A DNA stretch of 7,954 nucleotides from assembly GCA_913009765.1 (NCBI GenBank), contig CAJVYT010000193.1:1-7954 (forward strand). Reading direction: 5' to 3'. A program made the position numbers and the translations under genes. This DNA is from an uncultured candidate division Zixibacteria bacterium. Lineage in GTDB: Bacteria > Zixibacteria > MSB-5A5 > GN15 > FEB-12. Under the pieces are notes generated by a model. It was not told the DNA's origin. It searched no databases and worked only from the letters and a program-made list of their open reading frames with translations. Below, piece after piece: positions 1 through 5,530 of the stretch. Each line of letters begins with the position of its first letter. The first letter of the stretch is position 1.

Positions 1-50
1 ATTAGAGATTGTATTTTTTTTTTTTTATTTTGTTCGTTTTTTTTTTTTTT
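1..50. other. T-rich read-through noise beyond adapter
   Basis: This stretch is almost entirely T, with a few other bases, and lies directly outside a complete P7 flow-cell adapter end. Read from the opposite strand it is the A-rich tail seen when a short read runs past the end of the library molecule. It carries no gene and is most likely not from the organism. Confidence 0.85.
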
Positions 51-116
51 CAAGCAGAAGACGGCATACGAGATATATCAGTGTGACTGGAGTTCAGACG
101 TGTGCTCTTCCGATCT
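51..116. other. Illumina P7 adapter, index and Read 2 primer site
   Basis: Positions 51-74 match the P7 flow-cell sequence (beginning CAAGCAGAAGACGGCATACG). Positions 75-82 are an 8-base index, ACTGATAT on the other strand, which from memory fits TruSeq index 25 (ACTGAT plus AT). Positions 83-116 match the TruSeq Read 2 primer, ending in GCTCTTCCGATCT. The insert therefore begins at 117. This is contamination from library preparation, not natural DNA. Confidence 0.98.
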
Positions 117-297
117 AATTAAAAATGTCTACATCCCAAAATGAATTGGCAAAACCTCTGCTCAGTTTCCATGTTTCAGGGGTTTCATATATTATATGGC
201 TAATGAGTGCTTTATAACTATTAGATTGAGCAAACCCGTTTACCTCAAACCCAAAAAAGAGAAACAAAGTAATTACTATGTAGTATAATTTTCGCAT
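117..297 (-). CDS. Secreted protein of unknown function, 3' end cut off
   Basis: Sixty residues of the N-terminus are visible. Residues 1-23 form a typical signal peptide: MRK, then a hydrophobic core, then a likely cleavage after GFA. The mature part has no family I recognise. The apparent TAG stop at 115-117 is built from one insert base and two adapter bases, so the true C-terminus is missing and the real length is unknown. The ATG overlaps the TAA of the gene before it by one base (TAATG), and GGAGGAG just upstream serves as its ribosome site, so translation is probably coupled. The first 15 codons are nearly the same as those of the upstream gene, but the mature sequences do not resemble each other. 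This is the last visible gene of a minus-strand secreted-protein cluster. Confidence 0.75.
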
Positions 298-308
298 TAC
301 TCCTCCTT
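254..308 (-). repeat. Junction repeat, copy A
   Basis: These 55 bases match 1174-1228 at 51 positions. On the minus strand they cover the end of one gene (GAG GAG TAA), the ribosome site GGAGGAG, the overlapping ATG and the first part of the next gene's signal peptide. The duplication covers a gene junction rather than a mobile-element end. Confidence 0.85.
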
Positions 309-1217
309 ATTTTTCTGTTTATGCAATTCTTCCTGTTTTATTTGCTTGAGTTTTTGTTTGGCAAATTTAGCTACCCTTTTATTTGGGTAATTATCTATAA
401 ATTTATTCAGAATTTTATTAAATTCTTTTTTATTTAATTTTTTTGACAACCACCGTAATCTTGTTCTTGACTTGCCGGAATTTGGAAATTTATCTAATAT
501 TTCTAAAGTCAATCCTCTATGATCAAATATACCGTTATCTATAGCCTCTCTTTCTTCTTTTGAATTTTTACGACTAAACCTAAAACATGTCTCAGCATAA
601 ACAGAGTTAGGATATTCATCCACAAGCTTTTGAAATATTGTAGCAGCAAGATACATTGTCTTTCTACCCATAGGAATTTTATTTGCTTCACCTAATAATT
701 TTAATGCATCCAGTTCCGAACTGGAAGGTACTATAATCTTGAAGTAAACAATATTTGAGATTGCCCCATCAAAATTTACCTGCACTGAATAACTCCCTAC
801 TGGTAAATAATTAAAATATCCCCATGGAGCATAATATTTACGTTCTGTTTTTGACTCTTCAAAGAGTTGAAGCAAATCAAAAGATTGATATTCATAATCC
901 CCTGCCATTATTAAATGACCGAATGATGATCCAAAAACAGAAATAGGTCCGGTATACTCAAGTTTTTTACCTGAGCTGTTTTTTAAAACAACATTAAATC
1001 CTCTTTGATTAGGGGTACTAATCCCTTTAGTTCTAATAGAATCAGAAGTTTTGTTCGTTAATGTAACATCCATCCAAATCTTTTCATATAGCAGATATTC
1101 CTGTTTATCTAATTTAATTTTAAGTCCCCAATTATTCTCTTCTGCGAACACAATTTGTGGAACTATCATTATTAAAAAGAGAAACAAAGCAATTATTATG
1201 TAGTATACATTTCGCAT
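297..1217 (-). CDS. Secreted beta-domain plus helical-repeat protein (paralog 2)
   Basis: A 306-residue protein of unknown function. Residues 1-25 are a signal peptide with likely cleavage after VFA. Residues about 31-163 look like a beta-sandwich of the kind found in surface or periplasmic proteins, with KQEYLLYEKIWMDVTLTN (38-55) near the start and LPVGSYSVQVNF (138-149) as the last strands. Residues about 185-290 hold three alpha-helical repeats marked by YPNS (202-205), FPNS (244-247) and YPNK (277-280), resembling TPR/BamD-type repeats. The C-terminus is very rich in Lys and Glu. It is a clear paralog of the gene just upstream, sharing all these blocks. The ATG overlaps the upstream TAA by one base and has GGAGGAG before it, which also encodes the neighbour's final Glu-Glu. 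It is probably exported; partner and role are unknown. Confidence 0.85.
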   Translation of the reverse strand: MRNVYYIIIALFLFLIMIVPQIVFAEENNWGLKIKLDKQEYLLYEKIWMDVTLTNKTSDSIRTKGISTPNQRGFNVVLKNSSGKKLEYTGPISVFGSSFGHLIMAGDYEYQSFDLLQLFEESKTERKYYAPWGYFNYLPVGSYSVQVNFDGAISNIVYFKIIVPSSSELDALKLLGEANKIPMGRKTMYLAATIFQKLVDEYPNSVYAETCFRFSRKNSKEEREAIDNGIFDHRGLTLEILDKFPNSGKSRTRLRWLSKKLNKKEFNKILNKFIDNYPNKRVAKFAKQKLKQIKQEELHKQKNKEE

Positions 1218-1228
1218 TACTCCTCCTT
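1174..1228 (-). repeat. Junction repeat, copy B
   Basis: Second copy of the 55-base junction sequence, 51/55 identical to 254-308. The match stops soon after the signal-peptide coding region on one side and just past the ribosome site on the other. Confidence 0.85.
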
Positions 1229-2041
1229 TTTTTTAAGTTTTTGTTTGTTCAGTATTTGCTTTGCGTATTTGGCGGAACGTGAATTCGGATTGTTTAAAAT
1301 AATTTTTTGGAGAAATTCTTGTTTTTCTTTACTTGTTAGATTATTAAGAATATAACTAAGATTTATTCTGTTATAACCGGAATTGGGAAATTTCTTAAAA
1401 ATTTTCTTATATTCATGCCGATCCCAGTATGCTTTTTCTATATAAATTGAATTTGGATATTTTTCAATAAATTTGTTCAATTCTTCATATACATATTCTA
1501 TGTCATGTTCTTTTCTTGAAAGATAAGCGTTTAATAATTCATTATACTCTTGTTTTGATGATCCTTCTGGTTCAACAATTTCAAAATTTAATTTTTCAGA
1601 ACAACCACCATAAAAATAAACTCTAATTGAATATAATCCAACAGGTAAATGATTAAGCCATAATGCTCCTATCAACCCATGATCATTAATGCCATTAGTT
1701 TCAAGGAGATTAAAGCATTTAAATATCCCTTCGTTATGTCCATAAAGATAACCGTTAGTTGAACTGTATGCTATACTCCAAACATCCCCAGAGTATTTAT
1801 ATGATTTTCCACTATCATCTAATAATTCAAAAGTCAAAGAACTATCTTGGCACTCCAAACAAATGCTTGGCATTCTTATAGTGTCAGGACTGATATTTGT
1901 TAATGTAACATCTAACCAAATTGGTTCCATTAAAAGATATTTTTGTTTAGATAATTCTATCTTAAATTTATAATTTGAATTCTCCGCTATTACCGATTGA
2001 GAAATTGATAACAGTATTAAAATAATGATATATTTCTTCAT
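1217..2041 (-). CDS. Secreted beta-domain plus helical-repeat protein (paralog 1)
   Basis: A 274-residue protein of unknown function. Start chosen at ATG 2041 (MKKYIII), because AAGGTGAGG at 2048-2056 lies six bases before it; the GTG at 2053 lies inside that ribosome site and is unlikely. Residues 1-19 are a signal peptide with likely cleavage after VIA. The beta-type domain (about 24-157) contains KQKYLLMEPIWLDVTLTN (32-49) and LPVGLYSIRVYF (132-143). It has Cys61, Cys64, Cys109 and Cys147, mostly lacking in the paralog, so disulfides are possible if the protein is exported. Helical repeats follow with YPNS (195-198), FPNS (218-221) and NPNS (251-254). It lies 13 bases after the metallopeptidase stop and overlaps the next gene by one base, so it is probably part of one transcript. 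Confidence 0.85.
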   Translation of the reverse strand: MKKYIIILILLSISQSVIAENSNYKFKIELSKQKYLLMEPIWLDVTLTNISPDTIRMPSICLECQDSSLTFELLDDSGKSYKYSGDVWSIAYSSTNGYLYGHNEGIFKCFNLLETNGINDHGLIGALWLNHLPVGLYSIRVYFYGGCSEKLNFEIVEPEGSSKQEYNELLNAYLSRKEHDIEYVYEELNKFIEKYPNSIYIEKAYWDRHEYKKIFKKFPNSGYNRINLSYILNNLTSKEKQEFLQKIILNNPNSRSAKYAKQILNKQKLKKKEE

Positions 2042-2054
2042 TAATAACCTCACC

Positions 2055-2477
2055 TTACCAATCTATTAATGCTAATTTTTTTCTATCATTTGGGCAAAAA
2101 TCAGTCGATATATTTGACAACGTACATGGAGATATTTTTCCACCTTGACTCATAACACAATTTTTATCATCATGATCACCATTCTGATACCACAGACTAT
2201 CTTTTTCATTAAAATAATATAAATGAGAAAGAGCTGCCCTCATGTGACCGAGTTCATGAACAACAGTTATTTGAATTACACCATCATCATTTGGATATTT
2301 ATCTTTAATTGCTTGAGCAAATATAAAAGTCATTACCTCGCCTGCTTTTCCCTGTTGAGAAGTGTACCCCAATATAACACCATTTGGAAAATCTGGATCT
2401 ATAGGCTTACTTATGGCATCTTTAAGTGCAAACAAATAGTAACTTTGAAAAAAAGTATAGACATAAGTCTCCTCCAA
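2055..2477 (-). CDS. Metzincin-like zinc metallopeptidase, start out of frame
   Basis: The open frame is 140 codons from a TTG at 2477. It holds HELGH (74-78), the zinc-binding and catalytic core of zincin peptidases, with His85 seven residues on and His102 as further candidate ligands. A CVM (107-109) resembles the Met-turn of metzincins, and FCPND at 127-131 recalls the Cys-containing tail of archaemetzincins, although the second Cys pair is not complete. Spacing of the third ligand differs from the standard HExxHxxGxxH. The start is abnormal: the TTG lies at the edge of the ribosome site GGAGGAG, while the well-placed ATG at 2464 is in another frame and stops after 17 codons. One extra base in a run of seven T (2448-2454), or a -1 ribosomal shift there, would join ATG and body into about 135 residues. 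No signal peptide is seen. It may be a frameshifted or truncated gene, or a sequencing indel. It leads the secreted-protein unit. Confidence 0.65.
   Translation of the reverse strand: MEETYVYTFFQSYYLFALKDAISKPIDPDFPNGVILGYTSQQGKAGEVMTFIFAQAIKDKYPNDDGVIQITVVHELGHMRAALSHLYYFNEKDSLWYQNGDHDDKNCVMSQGGKISPCTLSNISTDFCPNDRKKLALIDW
2447..2453 (-). other. TTTTTTC heptamer, possible slip site
   Basis: In the frame of the ATG at 2464 these bases read T TTT TTC, which fits the X XXY YYZ pattern for -1 frameshifting. A -1 slip here would enter the metallopeptidase frame exactly. It also lies in a run of seven T, where indels and polymerase slippage are common, so function is unproven. Confidence 0.35.
2462..2475 (-). 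promoter_or_regulatory. Strong ribosome site plus ATG in another frame
   Basis: GGAGGAG (2469-2475), a four-base spacer ACTT, then ATG (2462-2464). This would be an ideal initiation site, but its frame reaches TAA at 2411-2413 after 17 codons. The peptidase body reads in the -1 frame relative to this ATG. Confidence 0.7.
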
Positions 2478-2490
2478 TTATAAAGATTAA

Positions 2491-2512
2491 TTGTTGTTTA
2501 AATCCTCAACAA
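2491..2512 (-). repeat. Small inverted repeat in the peptidase leader
   Basis: TTGTTG and CAACAA arms of six bases are separated by a ten-base loop. They lie just after the predicted transcription start and would form a weak hairpin at the 5' end of the message. The hairpin is AT-rich and may be chance. Confidence 0.3.
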
Positions 2513-2516
2513 TTAC

Positions 2517-2545
2517 AATATATATATAATGACGTATCAGGTCAA
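2517..2545 (-). promoter_or_regulatory. Sigma70-like promoter for the peptidase/secreted-protein unit
   Basis: TTGACC (2540-2545) and TATATT (2517-2522), each one base from consensus, are separated by exactly 17 bases. Transcription would start near 2510, giving a leader of about 45 bases before the ATG at 2464. It lies in the gap after comM, so the downstream genes need not depend on comM transcription. The organism's own promoter consensus is unknown. Confidence 0.55.
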
Positions 2546-2567
2546 CGATTGTTTATTTTATTCATCC

Positions 2568-4106
2568 CTACAGCCATAACTTTCTATCAAGTGTACGGTA
2601 ATGTATTGCTTCGGCGATATGACCCATCTCGATTCTCTCACTCCCCGCCAAATCAGCAATCGTTCGGGCAACTTTTATAATCCTGTCATAGGCTCGTGCC
2701 GACAACCCTTGTTTTGAAATCGCCATAGACAAAAGTGACTGAGATTTATCATCAATGGGGCAGTATTTTCGAATATCCTGTGACTCCATGTGGGCGTTAC
2801 AAAAAATATTTTTCTCTTTTACAAACCGTTCACGCTGTCTCTCTCGAGAGTTGTCAACCCGCTCAACAATTATTTCTGATTTCTCACCTTTTGCATCAGA
2901 TGATAAATCTTTAAATTTTACCGCCGGTACAGTGATATGAATATCAATACGATCCATAAGCGGTCCTGAAATTTTTGACATATAACGTTGAATATCCGCT
3001 GTTGAACAGTTACAGTCATGATTAGGGTCGCCGTAATATCCGCACGGACAAGGATTCATTGCAGAAATAAGCATAAATCCCGCCGGGTAGGTAAGGGTCA
3101 TTAATGCTCGTGAAATAGTCACTTGGTTATCTTCCATCGGTTGACGAAGCATTTCCAAAATATCTTTTTTAAATTCAGGCAGTTCATCCAAAAACAGAAC
3201 CCCATGATGCGACAATGAAACCTCTCCGGGTTTTGGAATGGTTCCGCCGCCGATAAGTCCGGCATACGAAATTGAATGATGCGGAGTTCGAAACGGGCGA
3301 GTAGCTATTAAAGCAGAATCACTCGGTAGCCTCCCCGCCACCGAATGTATTTTGGTTGTCTCCAGTGCTTCTTCGATTGTCATCCTTGGCAAAATAGTAG
3401 GCATGCGTCTGGCAAGCATCGTTTTCCCCGACCCCGGAGGACCAACCATAATAATATTATGTCCACCCGCAGCTGCAACTTCAAGAGCTCTTTTGGCGGA
3501 CTCCTGTCCTTTGACATCAGAAAAGTTCAGATGATATTTATGTGCATTTTTAAAAACAGAATCTATATCAACATGAAATTTTTTAATTGTACTTTCATCT
3601 TCTAAAAAATGTACTGTCTGTTTTAACGATTTTACCGGGTAGACCGGAATTGTATTAGCCATCGCCGCCTCTTTGGCGTTTTCATGCGGCACTAAAATAC
3701 CTTTGATACCGTTGTTTGGTTGAAAACTCATAACCATCGGAAGTATCCCCGGTATCGGTCGAACAGTGCCGTCTAAAGAAAGCTCGCCAAGCATAACAAA
3801 CTCATCACATCGGTCTCTTAAAATTTGTCCTGTAGCGGCTAAAATACCAACAGCAATAGGCAGGTCAAATGCAGAACCTTCTTTGCGAATATCCGCCGGA
3901 GCCAAATTGATAGTTACACGTTTGGCGGGAAACAAAAAATCAGAATTTTTAATAGCAGCAGTAACTCGCTCTTTTGATTCACGCACAGCACCATCGGGCA
4001 GACCAACGGTAACAAACGCCGGAAGCTGCTGCTGTATATCAGACTCAACCTCGACAGTATATGCTTCGACTCCAAGAGTTGATGATGAGATAACTTTTGA
4101 GAGCAT
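2568..4106 (-). CDS. comM: ComM/YifB-family Mg-chelatase-like AAA+ ATPase
   Basis: 512 residues, normal for the family. An N-terminal domain of about 190 residues includes the conserved VGLPDGAVRESKERV and INLAPADIRKEGSAFDLP stretches. The AAA+ core has Walker A GPPGSGKT (222-229), Walker B LFLDE (304-308) and a probable arginine-finger region GPLMDRID (381-388). Four cysteines at 353, 355, 365 and 367 form the NPCPCG...C.C cluster typical of the family. In naturally competent Gram-negative bacteria ComM is a hexameric helicase that drives branch migration of DNA taken up for recombination; many non-competent species also carry it. All key residues are present. The start at ATG 4106 is preferred over an upstream in-frame start at 4127 because AAAGGAG sits four bases before it. 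A TATAAT at 4127-4132 could be a -10 box but has no good -35. It stands about 100 bases from the peptidase unit. Confidence 0.95.
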   Translation of the reverse strand: MLSKVISSSTLGVEAYTVEVESDIQQQLPAFVTVGLPDGAVRESKERVTAAIKNSDFLFPAKRVTINLAPADIRKEGSAFDLPIAVGILAATGQILRDRCDEFVMLGELSLDGTVRPIPGILPMVMSFQPNNGIKGILVPHENAKEAAMANTIPVYPVKSLKQTVHFLEDESTIKKFHVDIDSVFKNAHKYHLNFSDVKGQESAKRALEVAAAGGHNIIMVGPPGSGKTMLARRMPTILPRMTIEEALETTKIHSVAGRLPSDSALIATRPFRTPHHSISYAGLIGGGTIPKPGEVSLSHHGVLFLDELPEFKKDILEMLRQPMEDNQVTISRALMTLTYPAGFMLISAMNPCPCGYYGDPNHDCNCSTADIQRYMSKISGPLMDRIDIHITVPAVKFKDLSSDAKGEKSEIIVERVDNSRERQRERFVKEKNIFCNAHMESQDIRKYCPIDDKSQSLLSMAISKQGLSARAYDRIIKVARTIADLAGSERIEMGHIAEAIHYRTLDRKLWL

Positions 4107-4110
4107 ATTG

Positions 4111-4117
4111 CTCCTTT
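4111..4117 (-). promoter_or_regulatory. comM ribosome binding site
   Basis: AAAGGAG with a four-base spacer before the ATG at 4104-4106. It fixes the comM start and excludes the longer reading from 4127. Confidence 0.8.
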
Positions 4118-4138
4118 CGACTAACAATTATATTTTGA

Positions 4139-4167
4139 GGAGACCGAATTAACGGTCTCCCTTTTTT
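4139..4167 (+). terminator. Intrinsic terminator pointing right
   Basis: A perfect eight-base-pair GC-rich stem (GGAGACCG / CGGTCTCC) with loop AATTAA is followed by C and six T on the plus strand. No T-run follows on the minus strand, so it acts in one direction. No plus-strand gene lies to its left: the only open frame there is antisense to comM. On the minus strand the same hairpin lies just upstream of comM, about 32 bases from its ATG. Confidence 0.75.
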
Positions 4168-4499
4168 GTTGTCCCATTCAGCGACATAAAGAAAGGTAAA
4201 CATCGCCGCCTAGCCTTTTTCATTATAAGACACACCACTGACAGGGGCTGTCAGTTTAAGTTGAGATATTTTGATAAATTGCTTGAAATAAATGGAAAGG
4301 TATTACTTTAAAACACTTATTTAACGAAAGATTAGTTGTTATGTCGGTTTTGAAGCTACAGAGAGGGTTTGTGAACTGACATTTAACACTTATGAAACAA
4401 TTTTCAGGACATCTGCGATACACGCTTTACCAATAAAGAGATACTGCTTGCGTTATATTTTTTATTTTGCTCAACATCTTCATGTATTATATTTTCAAT
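4168..4499. other. Intergenic region without a recognisable gene
   Basis: This spacer separates divergent comM and the macro-domain gene and should hold promoters for both. I find no convincing protein, tRNA T-loop or known riboswitch on either strand. It holds one eight-base palindrome (4237-4255) and, near the right end, AT-rich TATTAT/TATATT stretches that could be -10 elements without a clear -35 partner. Confidence 0.6.
4237..4255. repeat. Perfect palindrome, 8-bp arms
   Basis: ACTGACAG and CTGTCAGT flank a three-base GGG centre. Only three T follow on the plus strand, so it is a poor terminator. It could be an operator, a small RNA hairpin or a scar of two abutting mobile-element ends; nothing seen decides between these. 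Confidence 0.45.
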
Positions 4500-5015
4500 A
4501 TGTCTTATGAAATAGAAATAATCAAAGGCGATATCACTGCTGTCGACACTGAAGCAATTGTCAATGCTGCCAATAATAAATTTTGGATGGGTTCCGGTGT
4601 GGCAGGTGCTATCAAATCAGCCGGAGGGGACTATATTGAAAAAGAGGCTGTTGCCAAAGGACCGGTTATGCCCGGTGAGGCTGTCTACTCAACTGCGGGA
4701 TCTTTGCCGTACAAAGTTGTTATCCATGCTGCTGTTATGGGACAGGATTTGAAAACAAATGCGAGACTTATCAGCAAAGTAACAGTGGCATCGTTAAACA
4801 TTGCCGAGGAACTCAAAATAAAATCTCTCGCATTCCCCGCATTTGGAACAGGTGTGGGCGGATTTCCAATGCAAGCGTGTGCTTTTAATATGATAAATGC
4901 CGTACACGAATATAGCAAACATGCAAAACATATAGAAAAAGTGGTTTTTTGTCTGTTTGATTCATTTGGGAGAGCTTTATTTCAAAATCAGTTAGATAAG
5001 ACTATGAATAGGTAA
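4500..5015 (+). CDS. Macro-domain (ADP-ribose-binding) protein
   Basis: 171 residues, a single macro domain. Motifs in order are IIKGDIT (7-13), IVNAANN (20-26), MGSGVAGAIKSAGG (30-43) and FGTGVGGFP (115-123), the loops that hold ADP-ribose and its phosphates. Macro domains bind or remove ADP-ribose from proteins, nucleic acids or O-acetyl-ADP-ribose in the cytoplasm. The second loop has GVAGAI where MacroD/YmdB-type hydrolases have GVDGAI, so the usual catalytic Asp is missing and this may be a reader or use another mechanism. ATG 4500 is chosen because the fold begins at once; the longer reading from TTG 4467 adds eleven residues unlike the family. No good ribosome site precedes either start, so a leaderless message is possible. 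Four bases separate it from the lipoprotein gene. No DarT-like toxin is adjacent. Confidence 0.9.
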   Translation: MSYEIEIIKGDITAVDTEAIVNAANNKFWMGSGVAGAIKSAGGDYIEKEAVAKGPVMPGEAVYSTAGSLPYKVVIHAAVMGQDLKTNARLISKVTVASLNIAEELKIKSLAFPAFGTGVGGFPMQACAFNMINAVHEYSKHAKHIEKVVFCLFDSFGRALFQNQLDKTMNR

Positions 5016-5019
5016 TAAT

Positions 5020-5520
5020 ATGAAAAAGGTGATTTTTCATTTAGTACTAGTTCTTACAACAATATTAAGGGGATGTTATCCTCGTACATCAATCGTAAAG
5101 TTCCCTCAAAGACAACAAGTAAAAGTAATGTTTGAAGAAACTTATAATGATAACAGTATGCGACTCAATCTTAATGCAGAAAAATTTTACAAAATGAGTT
5201 TCTCAAATGAGTGTATAAAACTTGATTTTCAACTCTCATACCATGACTCGCTATTTAATAGAATAACTGTAAATCTTGAAGATGCAAAAATAGTTACAGA
5301 CAATCTTGTTTTAGCTTCAAAAGATTATCACATAACCCCATTTCCAATAAAAACAGATTCGATGTATAGAGACCATCTATATTTTAACATAGTTTTAGAT
5401 AAAAACCTTACGACACCAAAAGACACTATCTACTTTTTATTGTCTCAAGCGGTATTGTATGATAATAAACCATTATTACCAGATACTATTATTGGAGTTG
5501 TATATAAAGAAAAGTATTAA
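5020..5520 (+). CDS. Putative small lipoprotein of unknown function
   Basis: 166 residues. The N-terminus has Lys2-Lys3, a hydrophobic stretch (4-16) and LRGC (16-19), a possible lipobox with Cys19 as the lipidated residue; Arg at the -2 position is unusual, so lipidation is likely but not certain. The remaining part alternates hydrophobic and polar residues as in a beta-rich domain, and I recognise no family. It begins four bases after the macro gene's stop, with AGG inside the end of that gene as a weak ribosome site, suggesting joint transcription. Its stop is ten bases from the convergent GNAT gene, and no clear terminator separates them. Confidence 0.7.
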   Translation: MKKVIFHLVLVLTTILRGCYPRTSIVKFPQRQQVKVMFEETYNDNSMRLNLNAEKFYKMSFSNECIKLDFQLSYHDSLFNRITVNLEDAKIVTDNLVLASKDYHITPFPIKTDSMYRDHLYFNIVLDKNLTTPKDTIYFLLSQAVLYDNKPLLPDTIIGVVYKEKY

Positions 5521-5530
5521 AGAGTAAAGC

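Noticed and set aside
1..50. Poly-T tract as a natural terminator or telomere-like repeat
   Set aside because: It lies outside a complete sequencing adapter, so it is not connected to the genomic DNA.
2051..2053. GTG start for the first secreted paralog
   Set aside because: It falls inside the ribosome site of the ATG at 2041, which gives a normal signal peptide beginning MKK.
2223..2680. Two plus-strand open frames opposite the metallopeptidase and comM's 3' end
   Set aside because: They lie across coding sequence with clear conserved motifs on the other strand and show no ribosome site or domain.
3766..4152. 128-codon open frame on the plus strand, ending inside the terminator hairpin
   Set aside because: It is antisense to the conserved comM coding region, has low-complexity Ser/Arg-rich composition and resembles no protein family; the match of its stop to the hairpin is probably chance.
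4205..4260. Remnant of an insertion-sequence end suggested by the CTGTCAGT arms
   Set aside because: No matching inverted end, transposase fragment or target duplication could be found nearby.
4467..4499. Eleven-residue N-terminal extension of the macro-domain protein
   Set aside because: It starts with TTG, lacks a ribosome site and adds hydrophobic residues before the conserved fold begins at 4500.
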